A stretch of DNA of 64,000 nt from Ianthella basta (GCA_964019415.1 OZ025880.1:7524491-7588490); one strand, 5' to 3'. Positions 1-14,146 are shown, numbered from the stretch's first letter. Notes: generated by a model from the sequence alone, not told the origin. Translations and numbers: made by a program.

Positions 1-1
1 G

Positions 2-3000
2 TTGCTGCTGTCGGCAGTCTGGCCGTACTTGACAGAAGAGGTTGTTGTGGACAGCAGTCACCACAGCGACCTGACTCCTCTGTCGGCTCCTACGTGGACT
101 GTTAGAGCCAAAATGGCTGCCTCCACTAGCGGCCTTGCAGGTAAGGTGCACTTCGAAGGGTTGGCCATCTATTCTATGTGTGTGTGTTTGATGATGCCAT
201 GTCTTCCCTCTTGTGGGATGGTAGCGAGTCGTTTGATGAACTTTCTGAAGCTCTGCTACCACACGGAGCCCATGAATGAGATTGCTGCAGGAGGCTATGA
301 CCAGAAGCTGACACAGGACGAGACCAAAGCTGCTGATCTAAGTCAGGCCCTGGATAAACTGACACAGTCTAGAATGGAGTCTCGTCTCCAGGGGCGACGG
401 CACTTCCTGCGGTCCACATTGCAAGCGGGGGTCGGCAGGCTGCAGGGCATGGCCCGGGTGAGGCCCTTGGCCGCTGTCCCTGCCACTTCCAATAGCCTGG
501 CTCCAGACGAGCTGGACAACCTCCTCATAGTGAGTGTGTGTTTTGTCTGGGAGATGTTGTGTCTGGGAGATGTTGTGTCTGGGAGGTGTTGTGTCTGGGA
601 GGTGATTGTGTCTGGGAGATGTTGTGTCTATGAGGTGATTGTGTCTGGGTAGTGTTGTGTCTGGGAGATGTTGTGTCTGGGAGGTGTTGTGTCTGTGACG
701 TGTTGTGTCTGGGAGATGTTGTGTCTGGGAGGTGTTGTGTCTGGGAGGTGATTGTGTCTGGGAGATGTTGTGTCTATGAGGTGATTGTGTCTGGGTACTG
801 TTGTGTCTGGGAGATGTTGTGTCTGGGAGATGTTGTGTCTGGGAGATGTTGTGTCTGTGAGGTGTTGTGTCTGTGACGTGTTGTGTCTGGGAGATGTTGT
901 GTCTGTGAGGTGTTGTGTCTGTGACGTGTTGTGTCTGGGAGATGTTGTGTCTGTGAGGTGTTGTGTCTGTGAGGTGTTGTGTCTGTGAGGTGTTGTGTCT
1001 GGGAGATGTTGTGTCTGTGAGGTGTTGTTTCTGGGAGATGTTGTGTCTGGGAGATGTTGTGTCTGTGAGGTGTTGTGTCTGGGAGATGTCTGCCTTGCAT
1101 GCCAGATGTTCCTCTGGTTTGGGCCCAACTGTTGAGTGCCACAGGAACATCTGGCACACAAGACCATTGCTTGGACTAGGCTTCGGTGTACACTATTGAC
1201 ATTTCTCCCCGCCTCCATGATGACAGCGTTTGTTTCCTGATGCGGAGGACAAGCCCAACCAGTTTACTGAGGGTAGTGCCCCTACCCAGACAGACGAGTT
1301 GTCTGACCTGCGTTTGAAGTCATGTCCTGCTGGCTCTCTCACTACTCACCTGGGCTCCATACTCTGTGGGCTGAGTCAGACGGGAGCAGGTGGGTGGGGC
1401 CTCACCAACTCCTCAGCATCCACACCCATGCACACTCTTAGTTGTATTCCCTTCCCCTTTCCTTCCTTTAGGCCTGCACTATGTCGTGCAGGTGTGGCAT
1501 GAAGTGGTGGAGGAGCTTCGCTACCGCTGGGAAAATGGCCACCTAATTCCCAAGTCAGTGCTCTGTGCTACTGAGCCTGTTCTCCTTGCTTAACTCTGCT
1601 CTGGCTTCTCCTGCAGTTTGCCAGAAGGACCTCCCAGCCTCGACGCCTGCCTGCTCCACCAATGGCTGCAGGTACGTCAAACAGTACCCATTCTAAGACC
1701 TCTCTCACTTATCATTCCCCCTCTCCCCCCCATTGCAGATGCTCAACTGTTGTATCAGGGCAAAGATGGGATACAAACCTCGTGCCAACCCAACAGCTGC
1801 CAACAGCCACTCCTCCACCCCACCCACTTCCCACGGGGCAGAGCAGGCATTTGTTACTCCCAACTCCAGTTTTACTGCCACTGGGAAGAGCCTGCAGCAG
1901 GAGGGGGAGGATGGGAGGAGCCTCCCGTCACAGCAGCAGAAGGGGGAAGGAGAAGATGGGACCAGCTCAGATGAGGATGACAAGTTCTTTGAAGCTCCAG
2001 AGGAATTCGTACAAAGTGAACCAAATGCCAGTTCCCCTCCTTCTGCACTGGAGGGGGAGGGGGAGGTGGAGGGGCTGAGTGACAGCACGTCTCGCCATGG
2101 TGACTGCTCCAACAGTGCTAACCATTCACCTCGAAGCAGTAGCGGTGCTGGTCATCTGAGGGAAGGCGTTCTGCACCCAATGAAAGACATGTTGCTACTG
2201 GCGACGGGGGAACAGCTGTGTGTCCCTGTGACCCAGGACCCCGGCCCCCTCACCGAGGACATGATGGCCGAGCAGGAGCATGTGCTGTCGAAACTGGGCA
2301 CGTCAGAGGAAGCAGCCCACATCCGTGCCCGGCTGCAGGCGGCCTCCCTCCTCTCGGACATGCAGGCCTTCAAGGTAAGTACCTTTCTGCATGCCTTACA
2401 CATCAAAGATCTCCTACTGGTTGTCATGGTGACCTTGTGTCTCCCCTGCCTCCTTTGGCCACAGGCTGCCAACCCTGGCTGTCTCCTTGGGGACTTTGTC
2501 AGGTGGTACTCTCCTCGAGATTGGCAGGAGGAGAGAACAGGAAGTGAAATAGTTGTTAAGGAAACAGGAAGTGGTTCTCTCTTTGGTAAGGAGGAAAGTG
2601 TTGCATCTATGGCTGCAGTTCCAACAGAAACAGGAACTGATGTAACAAACAGAGGTAATGAACAAGCAGGAAGTAGTGTTGAAGGACAGCCTCCTTCTGG
2701 AGTGGCAGGCAAAGGCGAGTCTGAAGTTGTTCATGGAGAGAGTGAAGTGGGGGAGGGGGATGGCTGGGAGTGGGATGTCATCGATGACAGCAGCGAAGGA
2801 GGTGAGGAGGCAGAGAAGGAGGAGGATAAAGGGTCACAGACATGGGTGAGGAAGGGGGAGGGATAGAGAGGAGGGGGAGAGGAACTGGATGGGGAGGAGA
2901 ACACTACATCCTCTGGTGGACTGTGCTTGCCTTCATCATAGTTTGCCACGGGACACCTGAGTGAGCGAATGCGGTTGCCAGGCAACACATGGGTGGAGGC

Positions 3001-4125
3001 GTGGCAGAGGGCAGAGCCTGTCCCTGTCAGCCGCCAGAAGCCTCTGTTTGACGCTACACAGGAGGCGGAGAAGGTGCTTCACCGTCTGTCGGCCCTCTCA
3101 CCGGCTGCCCTGGTCCTGCAGGTGTTGCCTAGTGTGCTGGGCAGTGTGCTGGACAGCATGCGGCAGCATCTCTCCGGTGAGCCACTGGCAGGGACTGCCT
3201 CCCGCTGTGTGTTGGGAGAAGTGGTGAACTCGTTAGAGTGCCTTCCACTCCGCTCTGCAGATGTTGCTGGGTTGTCATCTGCCCGGTCTGTGTATGAGGG
3301 GCTCTGCGCTCTGCTGAACAGGGTCCATGCTCCCTCCATTGGAGACCTAGCCACCTTGCAGGAGAGTGCCCGCCTCGTGGAGCAGGGGGAGGGGCTGGTC
3401 GCTGCGGCACACTCAGTATGGCAGAAGTTGGTGCGGGGCCTGGAGATGAAGGGAGTACCTGTGACAACAGAGAGGCGGGAGGAGCTGAGGTGACCCCACT
3501 TGCATTGTTCCCTGCCACAGTGTCTAGTGTGAGTGCTGCTCTCCTCCCCCTCCAGGGAGGCTGCCACCTCCTTGATAGAGAGGCACATGGTTTCTGTGCA
3601 GAAGACCAGCAGCTGCTCTGTGAGCCTGGCCTTGCATGGCCTGATGGCAGCGCAGATGGCAGCGCAGGTTGGTGGAGCAGGGGGTGGGGGAGGGGCTAGG
3701 GGTGGGGCCAGGGGAGGGACCAGGGGAGGGGCCGGGGGTGGGGCTTGTTTTGTGTTCAATGCAGGATTCCTTTCCAACAGGGTAATGAGCAGAGTGCACC
3801 TGTCGAGAGTGAAGAGGAGGCCAAGGTGGGTGTGGTGGGTGGGTGTGGTGGGTGGGGAGCTGTCCTGCCTAGTTGATAACTGTGGCAATTTCCAATACCA
3901 GGTGACCTCCTGCCTCTCCCTGCCACACCCCTCTCCCTGCCACACCCCTCACAGGTACCTCCCCAAGACTTTCCCAGGCCAATTGTCAAGGAGTATCTAT
4001 TGCGTAACATCCTCAAGTCCCCCACCCCCCACTCCTCGCCTAGCCCACAGAGGATGTTTGCTGTCATCACAGACAATGAGTTTAGACTAGCTGCAGCATT
4101 TTCACGTGACCCGAACACACATTAG
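2..4125 (+). CDS. RAB3GAP1: Rab3 GTPase-activating protein catalytic subunit (5' partial)
   Basis: C-terminal part of the catalytic subunit of the Rab3GAP complex, which with RAB3GAP2 acts on Rab3 and Rab18 in vesicle and ER traffic and autophagy. Exon model from frame and GT-AG sites: 2-140, 225-529, 1227-1389, 1472-1553, 1617-1671, 1739-2374, 2465-2845, 2942-3489, 3556-3667, 3781-3825, 3955-4125 (TAG). Family hallmarks are clear: RYRWENGHLIP followed by LLHQWLQMLNCCI across exons 4-6, KLGTSEEAAHIRARLQAASL in exon 6, AANPGCLLGDFVRWYSPRDW at the start of exon 7, and the terminal QRMFAV..DNEFRLAAAFS. Exon 7 carries a long acidic, low-complexity insert. The 5' part, with the start codon, lies outside the window. 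The first two exons are placed by frame only. No AATAAA is evident in the 148 bp before the next gene. Confidence 0.93.
533..1090. repeat. 16-bp minisatellite in a RAB3GAP1 intron
   Basis: About 35 tandem copies of a 16-18 bp unit, typically GTGTCTGGGAGATGTT, with GTGTCTGTGAGGTGTT and 18-bp GGTGATT variants. They fill most of the intron between exons ending at 529 and starting at 1227. The open frames here on both strands come from the repeat and are not genes. Confidence 0.95.
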
Positions 4126-4273
4126 CACGAGTCACCCCCTCGTACTTAACTTATTGTATAATTGCACAATTTCGTGGAGCCGAAAATCCGGCCAGGCATG
4201 CACGAAGTTTATCCCTGGAGTCTCCGGGCCCCGCGGGGGTTAGGTCGTTGCGCAACTCTACAATCGACAAAGG

Positions 4274-6343
<2,070 letters not shown>

Positions 6344-6444
6344 TGGACGAATCTTGTGACCTAGCTACATTCATTGAATTCGGAGTTTGCGTATGTGTGT
6401 GTATGACATTGTGTAATTCATGCATTTGATGTGTCACGTGCCTC

Positions 6445-6450
6445 AATAAA
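6445..6450 (+). promoter_or_regulatory. Poly(A) signal AATAAA of ZC3H15
   Basis: Canonical AATAAA about 100 bp after the ZC3H15 stop codon. It directly abuts ATG 6451, an upstream in-frame ATG of the next gene, so 3' end formation of one gene and the 5' region of the next share sequence. Confidence 0.7.
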
Positions 6451-6483
6451 ATGGCCGTTTCGTCAGCTGCGAAAGCAGTGAAC

Positions 6484-7565
6484 ATGAAGTTTTATAAGAA
6501 GACCAAGTGCTTCAGGTAGGCGCGCCCCCACGTGTGAAACAGCGTAGCTGTGCCATATGTGAATGTGTCGTTAGCGTAACGACGCATCTGTTGTCTGTTG
6601 GCAGCTGTGCTTGGGGCACGATGGCTCTGGCACTCTCTCAAAGGTATCCCAACCCTCACAGCAAGCACGTGCTCTCAGAAGACGCCATCTCCAGGTATCC
6701 TGTAGCGTGGTGTATGGACGCATTGCGGTATCTGTGATGGCGCGTATTGGGTGCGCGCGTAGAGCTGTCTGACAGTTGAATTGTGACTCTCCCCACAGAA
6801 CAGTGAAGGATGGCCTGCTGTTCAGCACCCGTCTCCTCTCCAAGCGAAACAGCCTGAGGGCTCCAAGATGGGCAGAGCGGGTGAGAGAGGTGGAGGTGCT
6901 GCATGTGTGTGGAGACCTGTTGTAATGTGCTGTGGCATTGACAGCTATGCACCTTTTGTGGCTGGTATCGTCGCAGGTGATTGGAGGAGCTAGCAGTGTG
7001 TTTGTACTGGAGGAGTCCATCGTTGATCCAGGAAGGCAGACGTTTGTCACGTACACACGAAACATATCCTTAACAAAACTGTCTAGTGTCGAGGAGAAGT
7101 GTGAATTCTTTGTCCATCCTAATGACCCGCAAAAGTGAGTTGCTCGTGGTTCTGTGACAGGTACTGACTGAAGCACCATTTGCTGCCTTCCTTATGTAGC
7201 ATTGTGGTGGTGTCTTCATGTGTGAGATGGCATATGCAGCTAAGCTGCTTGAGTGCTCTATGCACACTCCTTACTTCCCACCCTCTTTGCGTACTAGGAC
7301 ATGTGTAAATAAGATGGCTTGGTTCAAGTCAAGTATTTCCGGCTTGTCACGACCCATTGAACATTTTGTCAAGGAGAGGTATCATGGGAATGCGGAGAAG
7401 GCAAGCTGCACTGCACACATGCCAAGTCTTAACCAGTAGCACTTGCATGCACCTCTTGTGCGCTTACCTTTGTTCCTCTCCCCTACTTGCACCCTGTAGG
7501 CAGAGCTAGGCCTGCAGTATGTCATTGACCACCTCATTGCCCCAAATGCACCACAGGACTCCTAG
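6484..7565 (+). CDS. PRELID1: PRELI/MSF1 domain protein, PRELID1-like
   Basis: Intermembrane-space lipid carrier family; with TRIAP1, human PRELID1 moves phosphatidic acid between mitochondrial membranes for cardiolipin synthesis. Exons: 6484-6515, 6605-6694, 6799-6880, 6977-7134, 7298-7400, 7500-7565 (TAG). The product, about 176 aa, contains QRYPNPHSKHVLSED and RAPRWAERV (both PRELI signatures), VFVLEESIVDP and a C-terminal segment with W/F residues (KMAWFKSSISGLSRPIEHF). ATG 6484 gives the N-terminal length seen in human PRELID1; in-frame ATG 6451 would add 11 residues. The intron at 7401-7499 begins with GC (AAG|GCAAGC) instead of GT. It lacks the long alanine/lysine C-terminal tail of vertebrate PRELID1, so PRELID3 is a less likely alternative. 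Confidence 0.9.
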
Positions 7566-7847
7566 CATTGCATGCCACTGGAATATACGTTGTACTAGTT
7601 TTGTATTCCCTATGAAACCTCACACCACTGCATAGGCTGGCTCACAATCATGAGATACTGTGCATGCTCATTCATTGGCTGTATGTATGAATTTTAACCA
7701 GTTACTCTTTGCCATTGTACTCTAGACACTTGTGTGATTGTCAGAATTAATTCTGCATGCCTATAATTATACTGTTGATACGACATAATTACATCACACT
7801 TTTCATGGAGTATTTGTATAATCCAGTGCTTCCTGTAGAGGGGTCCA
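7566..7847. other. Unannotated 3' flank of the PRELID1-like gene
   Basis: About 280 bp of AT-moderate sequence. No gene, repeat or clear poly(A) signal is seen apart from TTAATTCTG-type AT stretches. Confidence 0.5.
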
Positions 7848-8020
7848 GTGTGTCAGGTGGGGGGGGGGGGGAGGGGGTCCAGTATGTCAGGTGGGGGGGG
7901 GAGGGGGGAGGGGGTCCAGTATGTCAGGTGGGAGGGGGGGAGGGGGCCAGTATGTCAGGTAGGGGGGTTCAGTATGTCAGGTGGGAGGGGGGGAGGGGGT
8001 CCAGTATGTCAGGTAGAGGC
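7848..8020. repeat. G-rich minisatellite with GTCCAGTATGTCAGGTGG units
   Basis: Five units of about 35 bp, each pairing the 18-bp word GTCCAGTATGTCAGGTGG with a run of G's (up to 14). The G tracts could form quadruplexes on the + strand. The core GTCCAGT word is shared with the 21-bp satellite family further right. Confidence 0.9.
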
Positions 8021-8184
8021 GTCCCCCCCACACGTGCACATGCTGTTTACCAGGTCCAACTGTCTCACTACCTGTCCAGGCTTCAGACATTCCCAAAATG
8101 CACCAGAGAGGTTGCTTCATACACAACTGATAAAAAGGACTGCTTATATAGGGGAATCCCCAAACATGTCCCTGTAGAGTGCAG

Positions 8185-8338
8185 ATGTAGGGCAGTAGAG
8201 GTGGATGGGTGGGGCAGTAGAGGTGGATGGGTGGGGCAGTAGAGGTGGATGGGTGGGGCAGTAGAGATGGATGGGTGGGGCAGTAGAGGTGGATGGGTGG
8301 GGCAGTAGAGGTGGATGGGTGGGGCAGTAGAGGTGGAT
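8185..8338. repeat. 22-bp minisatellite
   Basis: Seven near-perfect tandem copies of a 22-bp unit containing GGCAGTAGAGGTGGATGG. One copy has AGATGG instead of AGGTGG. Confidence 0.95.
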
Positions 8339-8395
8339 TAGCAGTTCGAGGCACAAACACTCATATTGCTGCAGTCTTGCTGTCTCCAGTAGCTA

Positions 8396-9135
8396 TGGGG
8401 TCTCCAGTGCTACCTACAGGGCCTCCAGTGTATACACATAGGACCTCCAGTGCTACCTATAAAGCCTCCAGTACTATCTATAGGGCCTCCAGTGCTATCT
8501 ATAGGGCCTCCAGTGCTACCTATAAAGTCTCCAGTGCTATCTATAGGGCCTCCAGTGCTATCTATAGGGCCTCCAGTGCTACCTATAAAGTCTCCAGTGC
8601 TATCTATAGGGCCTCCAGTGCTATCTATAGGGCCTCCAGTGCTACCTATAAAGTCTCCAGTGCTATCTATAGGGCCTCCAGTGCTACCTATAAAGCCTCC
8701 AGTACTATCTATAGGGCCTCCAGTGCTATCTATAGGGCCTCCAGTGCTACCTATAAAGTCTCCAGTGCTATCTATAGGGCCTCCAGTGCTATCTATAGGG
8801 CCTCCAGTGCTACCTATAAAGTCTCCAGTGCTATCTATAGGGCCTCCAGTGCTATCTATAGGGCCTCCAGTGCTACCTATAAAGTCTCCAGTGCTATCTA
8901 TAGGGCCTCCAGTGCTACCTATAAAGCCTCCAGTACTATCTATAGGGCCTCCAGTGCTATCTATAGGGCCTCCAGTGCTACCTATAAAGTCTCCAGTGCT
9001 ATCTATAGGGCCTCCAGTGCTATCTATAGGGCCTCCAGTGCTACCTATAAAGTCTCCAGTGCTATCTATATAGCCTCCAGTGCATACCAATAGGGCGTCC
9101 AGTGCTACCTACAGGGCCTCCAATACATCCTATAG
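8396..9135. repeat. 21-bp satellite with 231-bp higher-order repeat
   Basis: About 33 units of 21 bp built on CCTCCAGTGCTATCTATAGG and a variant with ACCTATAAAG. Variants follow a fixed order of 11 units. The rare word GTACTATC recurs at 8471, 8702 and 8933, exactly 231 bp (11 x 21) apart. Both strands stay open because 21 is divisible by three; the resulting SSAIYRA repeats are not evidence of a protein. Confidence 0.97.
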
Positions 9136-9290
9136 GGGGTGCAGTGCATCCTATAGGGGGTGCAGTGTGCATCCAGTAGTGGGTCCAGTGTGTCCTGTAG
9201 GGGATCCAGTGCATCGAGTTAGGTGGTCCAGTGCGTTCTGTAGGGGCCCCAGAACATCCTGTAGGGGGTCTAGTGCACACTGTCGATAAG
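9136..9290. repeat. Divergent 21-bp satellite units (GTAGGGGGTCCAGTGC type)
   Basis: A few degenerate units containing CTGTAGGGG and TCCAGTGCATC. They link the TATAGGGCCTCCAGTGC type just upstream with the main array beginning near 15.5 kb, so both are one family. Confidence 0.8.
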
Positions 9291-9559
9291 AAGCTTAAGT
9301 TCTTTAATATCTGTATAAATTGGAGTTGTTGACAGGTATATGAAATACAGTACATACGCTCATACAATTTCCTCTAGTCAATTGTCTAAAGAATGATTAA
9401 CAATTTGGTAACAAGTCAATGCAATGATATGACTTTAAGGTGCTGTTTGTTATGCACACAGTGCTAGCTTAGAACTGTACGACTAATGTTAATAAAGTTC
9501 AACAGAATCTCACCTCTGATTGCATATTACTACTGTAAATGTGTAACTAGTTGTCAGTC

Positions 9560-10495
9560 TATCAATTGCGGCCGTGGTAGGTAGCCGTGTACTATGGATA
9601 CAAACAATGACAGGGTGGAGATCTGCTTTGACCTTCTGGAAGCAGATGCTGGTAGCTACACCTGCACTGCCAACTTGCACACCTCCAGTGATCCCATGAA
9701 CACTTTAATTCCCCGAGAGGATGGCACAGACCAACATCAACATTGATGTTGAGAGTGGAGGAGTAAGAGCAAGTGTGCTGTGAAGGGAGTTCTGTGGTAT
9801 ATATTGTTGTGCTCTCATGACATTCCAGGCAAAGCTGTGGAACTTGTGGAATTTGATGCCAGCTCTGTAGGAAAGACACTGAGAGAGAACCTGTCTCGCA
9901 AGTCCTTCTGAAGGGACAGAGTAAAGACTTTGATGTGATTGAGCAAGGTGTGGCAGCTAGTCATGTGACCATCATGTGGCTTGTTTGTCAAGTGCCTGCC
10001 ATGTGGTCATGTGACCCAGGGTCGATCAGGTGATGTGGATGATTTTACTGTGCTATTGCTCATTATTTACATGCAGGAAGGAGGAGCCGTGCTAGACCCT
10101 CACATCAGAGAAAACATGTAGATCCCAGACAGTCTGAAGGCCATGCCACTTCCCTGAGCAGGGTCCAGTTGAGCAGGAAGGAGAGCGGTGTTGTAGCACT
10201 GGCCTGCCGTCTTTCTTCAGTGCAGCTGCAGTTATAAAGGCTCTTGCAACTGCTCACCTCACGCTGGTGAGACTGGTCTGGGTCACACAGTCGAGTGCAA
10301 GTGGAGGTGGGAGTCATCCTTGACCTCCCACCTCATGTCCCACTGGTGGATGAGTCGTGGAATGACCAGGAGGCATGGCTTGGTGGATCCTCCCCCAAGA
10401 CGGTCAGAAGTCGTGGTTCCCATGGCAACCTAGTGCCGAACACTGACAGTGAAGTGAAGGAGGGGAAGTCCGAACTCATAAGTGCATGATGAAGA
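9560..10495 (+). pseudogene. Exon-like fragments of an unrecognised gene
   Basis: No complete reading frame. One segment (9594-9720) translates to MDTNNDRVEICFDLLEADAG followed by SYTCTANL; the D-x-G-x-Y-x-C pattern resembles the F strand of an Ig-like domain. After a CAG at about 9829 a second segment reads GKAVELVEFDASSVGKTL and then stops at 9909. Another short stretch at 10078 reads EGGAVLDPHIREN, then stops. Each has possible splice-like borders but they cannot be joined confidently. They may be eroded exons of one gene or chance frames. No function is assigned. Confidence 0.25.
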
Positions 10496-11540
10496 AACTG
10501 GACTAATTATTTGTAAAACTAATAATTTAAATTTAAATTGTTGTATTTCATACATTAAAACTTCTTGAATGTACTGAACTTTTGGCCGTTGTGTTGACAG
10601 TCTGTGCCATGTGTACACACATGCACTGGTTCATTTGGTATTTTTGTCAGATTCCAAAATCTTATGGTAGAGAAATTAGGAATGCCCATCTAGTGGACAC
10701 AGGCAGTACAACAGGTGAACAATGAGTATAATTATTGAAGTAATGCTGAACACTGAATGTCCTGGTCTTAATATATAAAGTGCACACATTGTTAAGTAAA
10801 AATACATGCTTGCTACAAAAGGTGTCTGTCCCGTATTGACATTAACCCAGTTTGTGGATGGTGGTGAATTGTTTCTTCACATGGTGGCAGATGTGATAAG
10901 TCAAATAAAAGACATTGTGCTTCACCCAGTGCTGCAGTGAGGATAACATGCTGCTGGCCTTGTCCTTAGTTGTCATCCAATGTGTCTTATCCTGATAGAG
11001 GGCAGCCCCACCCCTGCCCCACCCCCAGGTATTCCTCAGTCAGCTGGACCAGTCAGTCAATCTGTTCTGTGCTGCATTTGCATTAATCAATGGGAATGGC
11101 TACAGGGAGGGACGGGTTGAAGCGATAGTAGATGGAGGGAAGAAGGGCATCCTTCAGGATGGCATTGACCACTGAAAGAGGGAGTAAGAGAGAGCTTTAA
11201 CTACACTACATGTACATGAAGTGGAGCTCAACTGCACACTGGAACATCAGGATGCACATGCACGTAATAGTGGCAACAGCCACTGTACACACATCCCTCA
11301 CCTTCTGTGTCTGTGGCACTGGATGTGATCCCAACGAGTAGCAGTCCTTCAGCCCCGCCTGTGAAGCCCCGCCCACTTGATCCCCGCCCCCTCACACTTG
11401 TCAGTCCTGAGACTAATGACGCACTGGATTGGAACAGACTTGCTTCATAGCAACCGTGCTTCATGCAGGGCAACCGCAGTGGGGTTGTTGGTCAATAGGG
11501 CACCGTCCTGGGAGAAGGGCAGTGGGAGAGGTGCTGTAGT
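10496..11540. other. Unannotated sequence
   Basis: About 1 kb of AT-rich then GC-richer sequence. No reading frame longer than about 80 codons, no RNA gene and no tandem repeat recognised. Confidence 0.5.
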
Positions 11541-11544
11541 GTCA

Positions 11545-11655
11545 CACATACATACACACATGCACACACACACACACACACACGCAAGCACACACACACA
11601 CATGCAAGCACACACACACACACACGCAAGCACACACACACACACACACACACAT

Positions 11656-11686
<31 letters not shown>

Positions 11687-11713
11687 CAGCACACATACAT
11701 ACAACACACACAC

Positions 11714-11756
<43 letters not shown>

Positions 11757-11769
11757 CACACATACATAC

Positions 11770-11817
<48 letters not shown>

Positions 11818-11848
11818 CACACAGCACACATACATACAACACACACAC

Positions 11849-11930
<82 letters not shown>

Positions 11931-11942
11931 CACACATACAAA
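11545..11942. repeat. Compound (CA)n microsatellite
   Basis: CA dinucleotides with regularly placed GCA, AACA and ATACATACAA interruptions. The block AGCACACATACATACAACAC recurs three times (about 11689, 11755 and 11822), so the interrupted array was itself amplified. Confidence 0.97.
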
Positions 11943-12119
11943 CATGCCTTCTTTCCTCTGCACGCCCTCACATCTTTACTGGTGCTCTTGAAAGGCTCCT
12001 TTTTCTAACAAACAATTGCACACACCAGCACCAGCCCATGCTGTACATCGAGTACACAATTCCACTCGCATTCATAAAATATGCTGCAGAGAGGCTTAAG
12101 CGAATAAACTCTTCCTAAC

Positions 12120-12350
12120 TCGGCCTCCAGTACTACCCAAGTACCTCTAGTGCATAGCCATAGAGCTTCTAGAGCTACACAAATGACCTCCAGTGCTAGC
12201 CATATGGCCTCCAGTACATAGTCATAGGGCCTCCAGGGCTACCCATAGGGCCACCAGCACTACACAAATGACCTCCAGTGCTACCCACACAGGCTCCAGT
12301 GCTACACATAGTACCTCAATTGCTACTCATAGGCCTCCATTACACATGGT
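12120..12350. repeat. Degenerate 21-bp satellite (GGCCTCCAGTGCTACCCA type)
   Basis: About ten decayed units with CCTCCAGTGCTA, CCTCCAGTAC and CATAGGGCC words at roughly 20-21 bp spacing. They belong to the same family as 8.4-9.1 kb and 15.5-30.8 kb. Confidence 0.8.
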
Positions 12351-12431
12351 GTCTGCTATGTCTTCTGGCGTGCCCAATATCCTGTGACACTGAATCAGTT
12401 TCCATAGCCAATAATTTTCCACCGTTGCGTA

Positions 12432-13581
12432 ATGACCTCCTACCTGGAGCACCGTACACAGTCTACTCTCTTGGGCAACTCAGGATTGGATCCTCTTACT
12501 GTTCCCTCCGATGAGCTGCAGGGCTCTGTCTTGGGTCCCACGCTTTTCTCACTGTTTGTAAACGACTTACCCAAAGCTATCACTGGTGCTACCACACTCC
12601 TGTTTGCTGACAATACAACCATCTATGCTATTGGGAAGGATGTGGCCTCTATTGCTGAGACCCTTACCTCTGCTCTCCACCTCGCCAGTGAATGGATGTG
12701 TGACAACCACCTGAGGCTAAATCTGCGGAAAACCAGGACCATGCTCATCCACTCTGTATGGAAAGCAAACCTGCCTCCTCTATCCGTTCCCGTTCACCTC
12801 CTCTCCACACCGGTCCAGCAAGTCCACACCACCAAGTTCCTCGGGGTCTGTATCAATGACACTCTAACTTGGCGTGAGCATGTGCAGTACGTGGCTGCCA
12901 CTGTGAGTAGGAACCTCAACCTGCTGTGCTGCCTGCCTTGGTTCCTCCCCAAGGCTGCTCTCCTACTCTTCTACCGCTCCTACATCCTGCTTTCTTTCGA
13001 TTATTGTGATATGGTTTGGGGCTGCTGCTCAAATGAGGAGGTACTGCTGCTGGAATGCCTGCAGAACTTTGCGCAAGGGCGATTCTTCATCAGCGCTGCT
13101 GGCAATCAGCTAGCTCTGCTAGGAAACAGCTCAGTCTCTCTACCTTGTCCTCCAGGCGAGACTTCCACCTGACCCAACACTCGTACAGAGCCATTCGTGG
13201 CCTTCACCTGCCATACCTGAAGTGCTTATTTACCCTGTCCTCTGCCACTCACGGGCATCACACCAGACTAGCCTCAACAGACATTGTCAATCTTCCCCAG
13301 CCCAAGACCGACTTTGGGAAGAAAGCCTTCAGCTATCGTGGTGCTGCCCTGTGGAATTCTCTACCATCCAACTCTCATGAAGTATCCACTACGTCTGTTC
13401 AAGTCAATGATCTATTTGCATGTCCAGTTTACTCCCTTCTTAGCTGATTACAACTTTCTGCTTTACTTCACAATTTATTAAGACCTCTCATCATCTAATT
13501 ATCACTGTGTAATTTGTTTTTTGTTCTGGGTGCCTAGAACAGTAGCCCCTTGGGCTAAAGGCTTTCCCAGTTAAAATAAGA
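12432..13581 (+). pseudogene. 5'-truncated non-LTR retrotransposon reverse transcriptase
   Basis: C-terminal half of a Jockey/CR1-like reverse transcriptase. Frame 12432-13172 has SYLEHRTQSTLL, the QGSVLGPTLFSLFVNDLP block and LLFADNTTIYA, where the usual catalytic FADD/YADD reads FADN, then HLRLNLRKTR and KFLGV. The thumb and C-terminal part continue in another frame (up to 13447), with FHLTQHSYRAIRGLHLPYL and DFGKKAFSYRGAALWNSLP, so at least one frameshift lies between about 13080 and 13150. No endonuclease or N-terminal RT motifs are present. The 3' end TTTCCCAGTTAAAATAAG near 13581 resembles CR1/L2-type tails. An old, dead copy. Confidence 0.88.
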
Positions 13582-13633
13582 TTCCCTGACCCTGAGAAGG
13601 GGAAAAAGCTGCTCTCCCCTCGCAAACTATTGC

Positions 13634-13968
13634 ATGGTCTGTTGTGACGTCACCATGTTAAATGCTGCATGTCAGTTGTCGGGCTACGCACTGGCCACTG
13701 GCGGAGTGGAGATGAACACAGCACGTTTGGTTGTGTGGCTGGGAGAACTAGTGCTCTTCACAGCAGCCCGATCCCAGACTGGTAAGCCAAGGACATGCAC
13801 GCCGCGCTGGCGTCGTCCAGTGGAGCGGCGATGTGCATGCATCCCTGCGCGTATGTGCAGATGTGACCTTCGCCCTGTCCGAGTACGTGGTCGAGGAGGA
13901 GGCGGGCACGTTGGGAATCAGTCTTAGCGCTGAACTGACCGAACTGGCGCCGACTGAGGGTATGGTAG
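13634..13968 (+). pseudogene. Unrecognised exon-like ORFs upstream of the PARP4-like fragment
   Basis: A segment around 13634-13780 ends at a good donor (CTG|GTAAGC). A second begins after CAG near 13861 and reads VTFALSEYVVEEEAGTLGI, followed by SLSAELTELAPTE. That pattern is vaguely like a Calx-beta strand but too short to assign. They precede the PARP4-like exons by about 200 bp and could be part of the same decayed gene. No function is claimed. Confidence 0.2.
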
Positions 13969-14146
13969 CTACGGCAGCGCTATCCGCTTTCACTCAGCTA
14001 CCAGCTCTATTGCTCATACCACTGATGTCCTACACACACACCTACGTACATGTAGTCACTGTAGTCCTTTGACCACCCTTAGTTAGAGTTTGTGGTTTAG
14101 CACTAGTCATTGCAGCTGCTATCTCTCTCCTCCCTGTCCCCTTCAG

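Noticed and set aside
8293..9093. Open frame of 266 codons with SSAIYRA repeats, and its antisense partner
   Set aside because: The 21-bp unit is divisible by three and free of stops on both strands; repeat DNA, not a protein gene.
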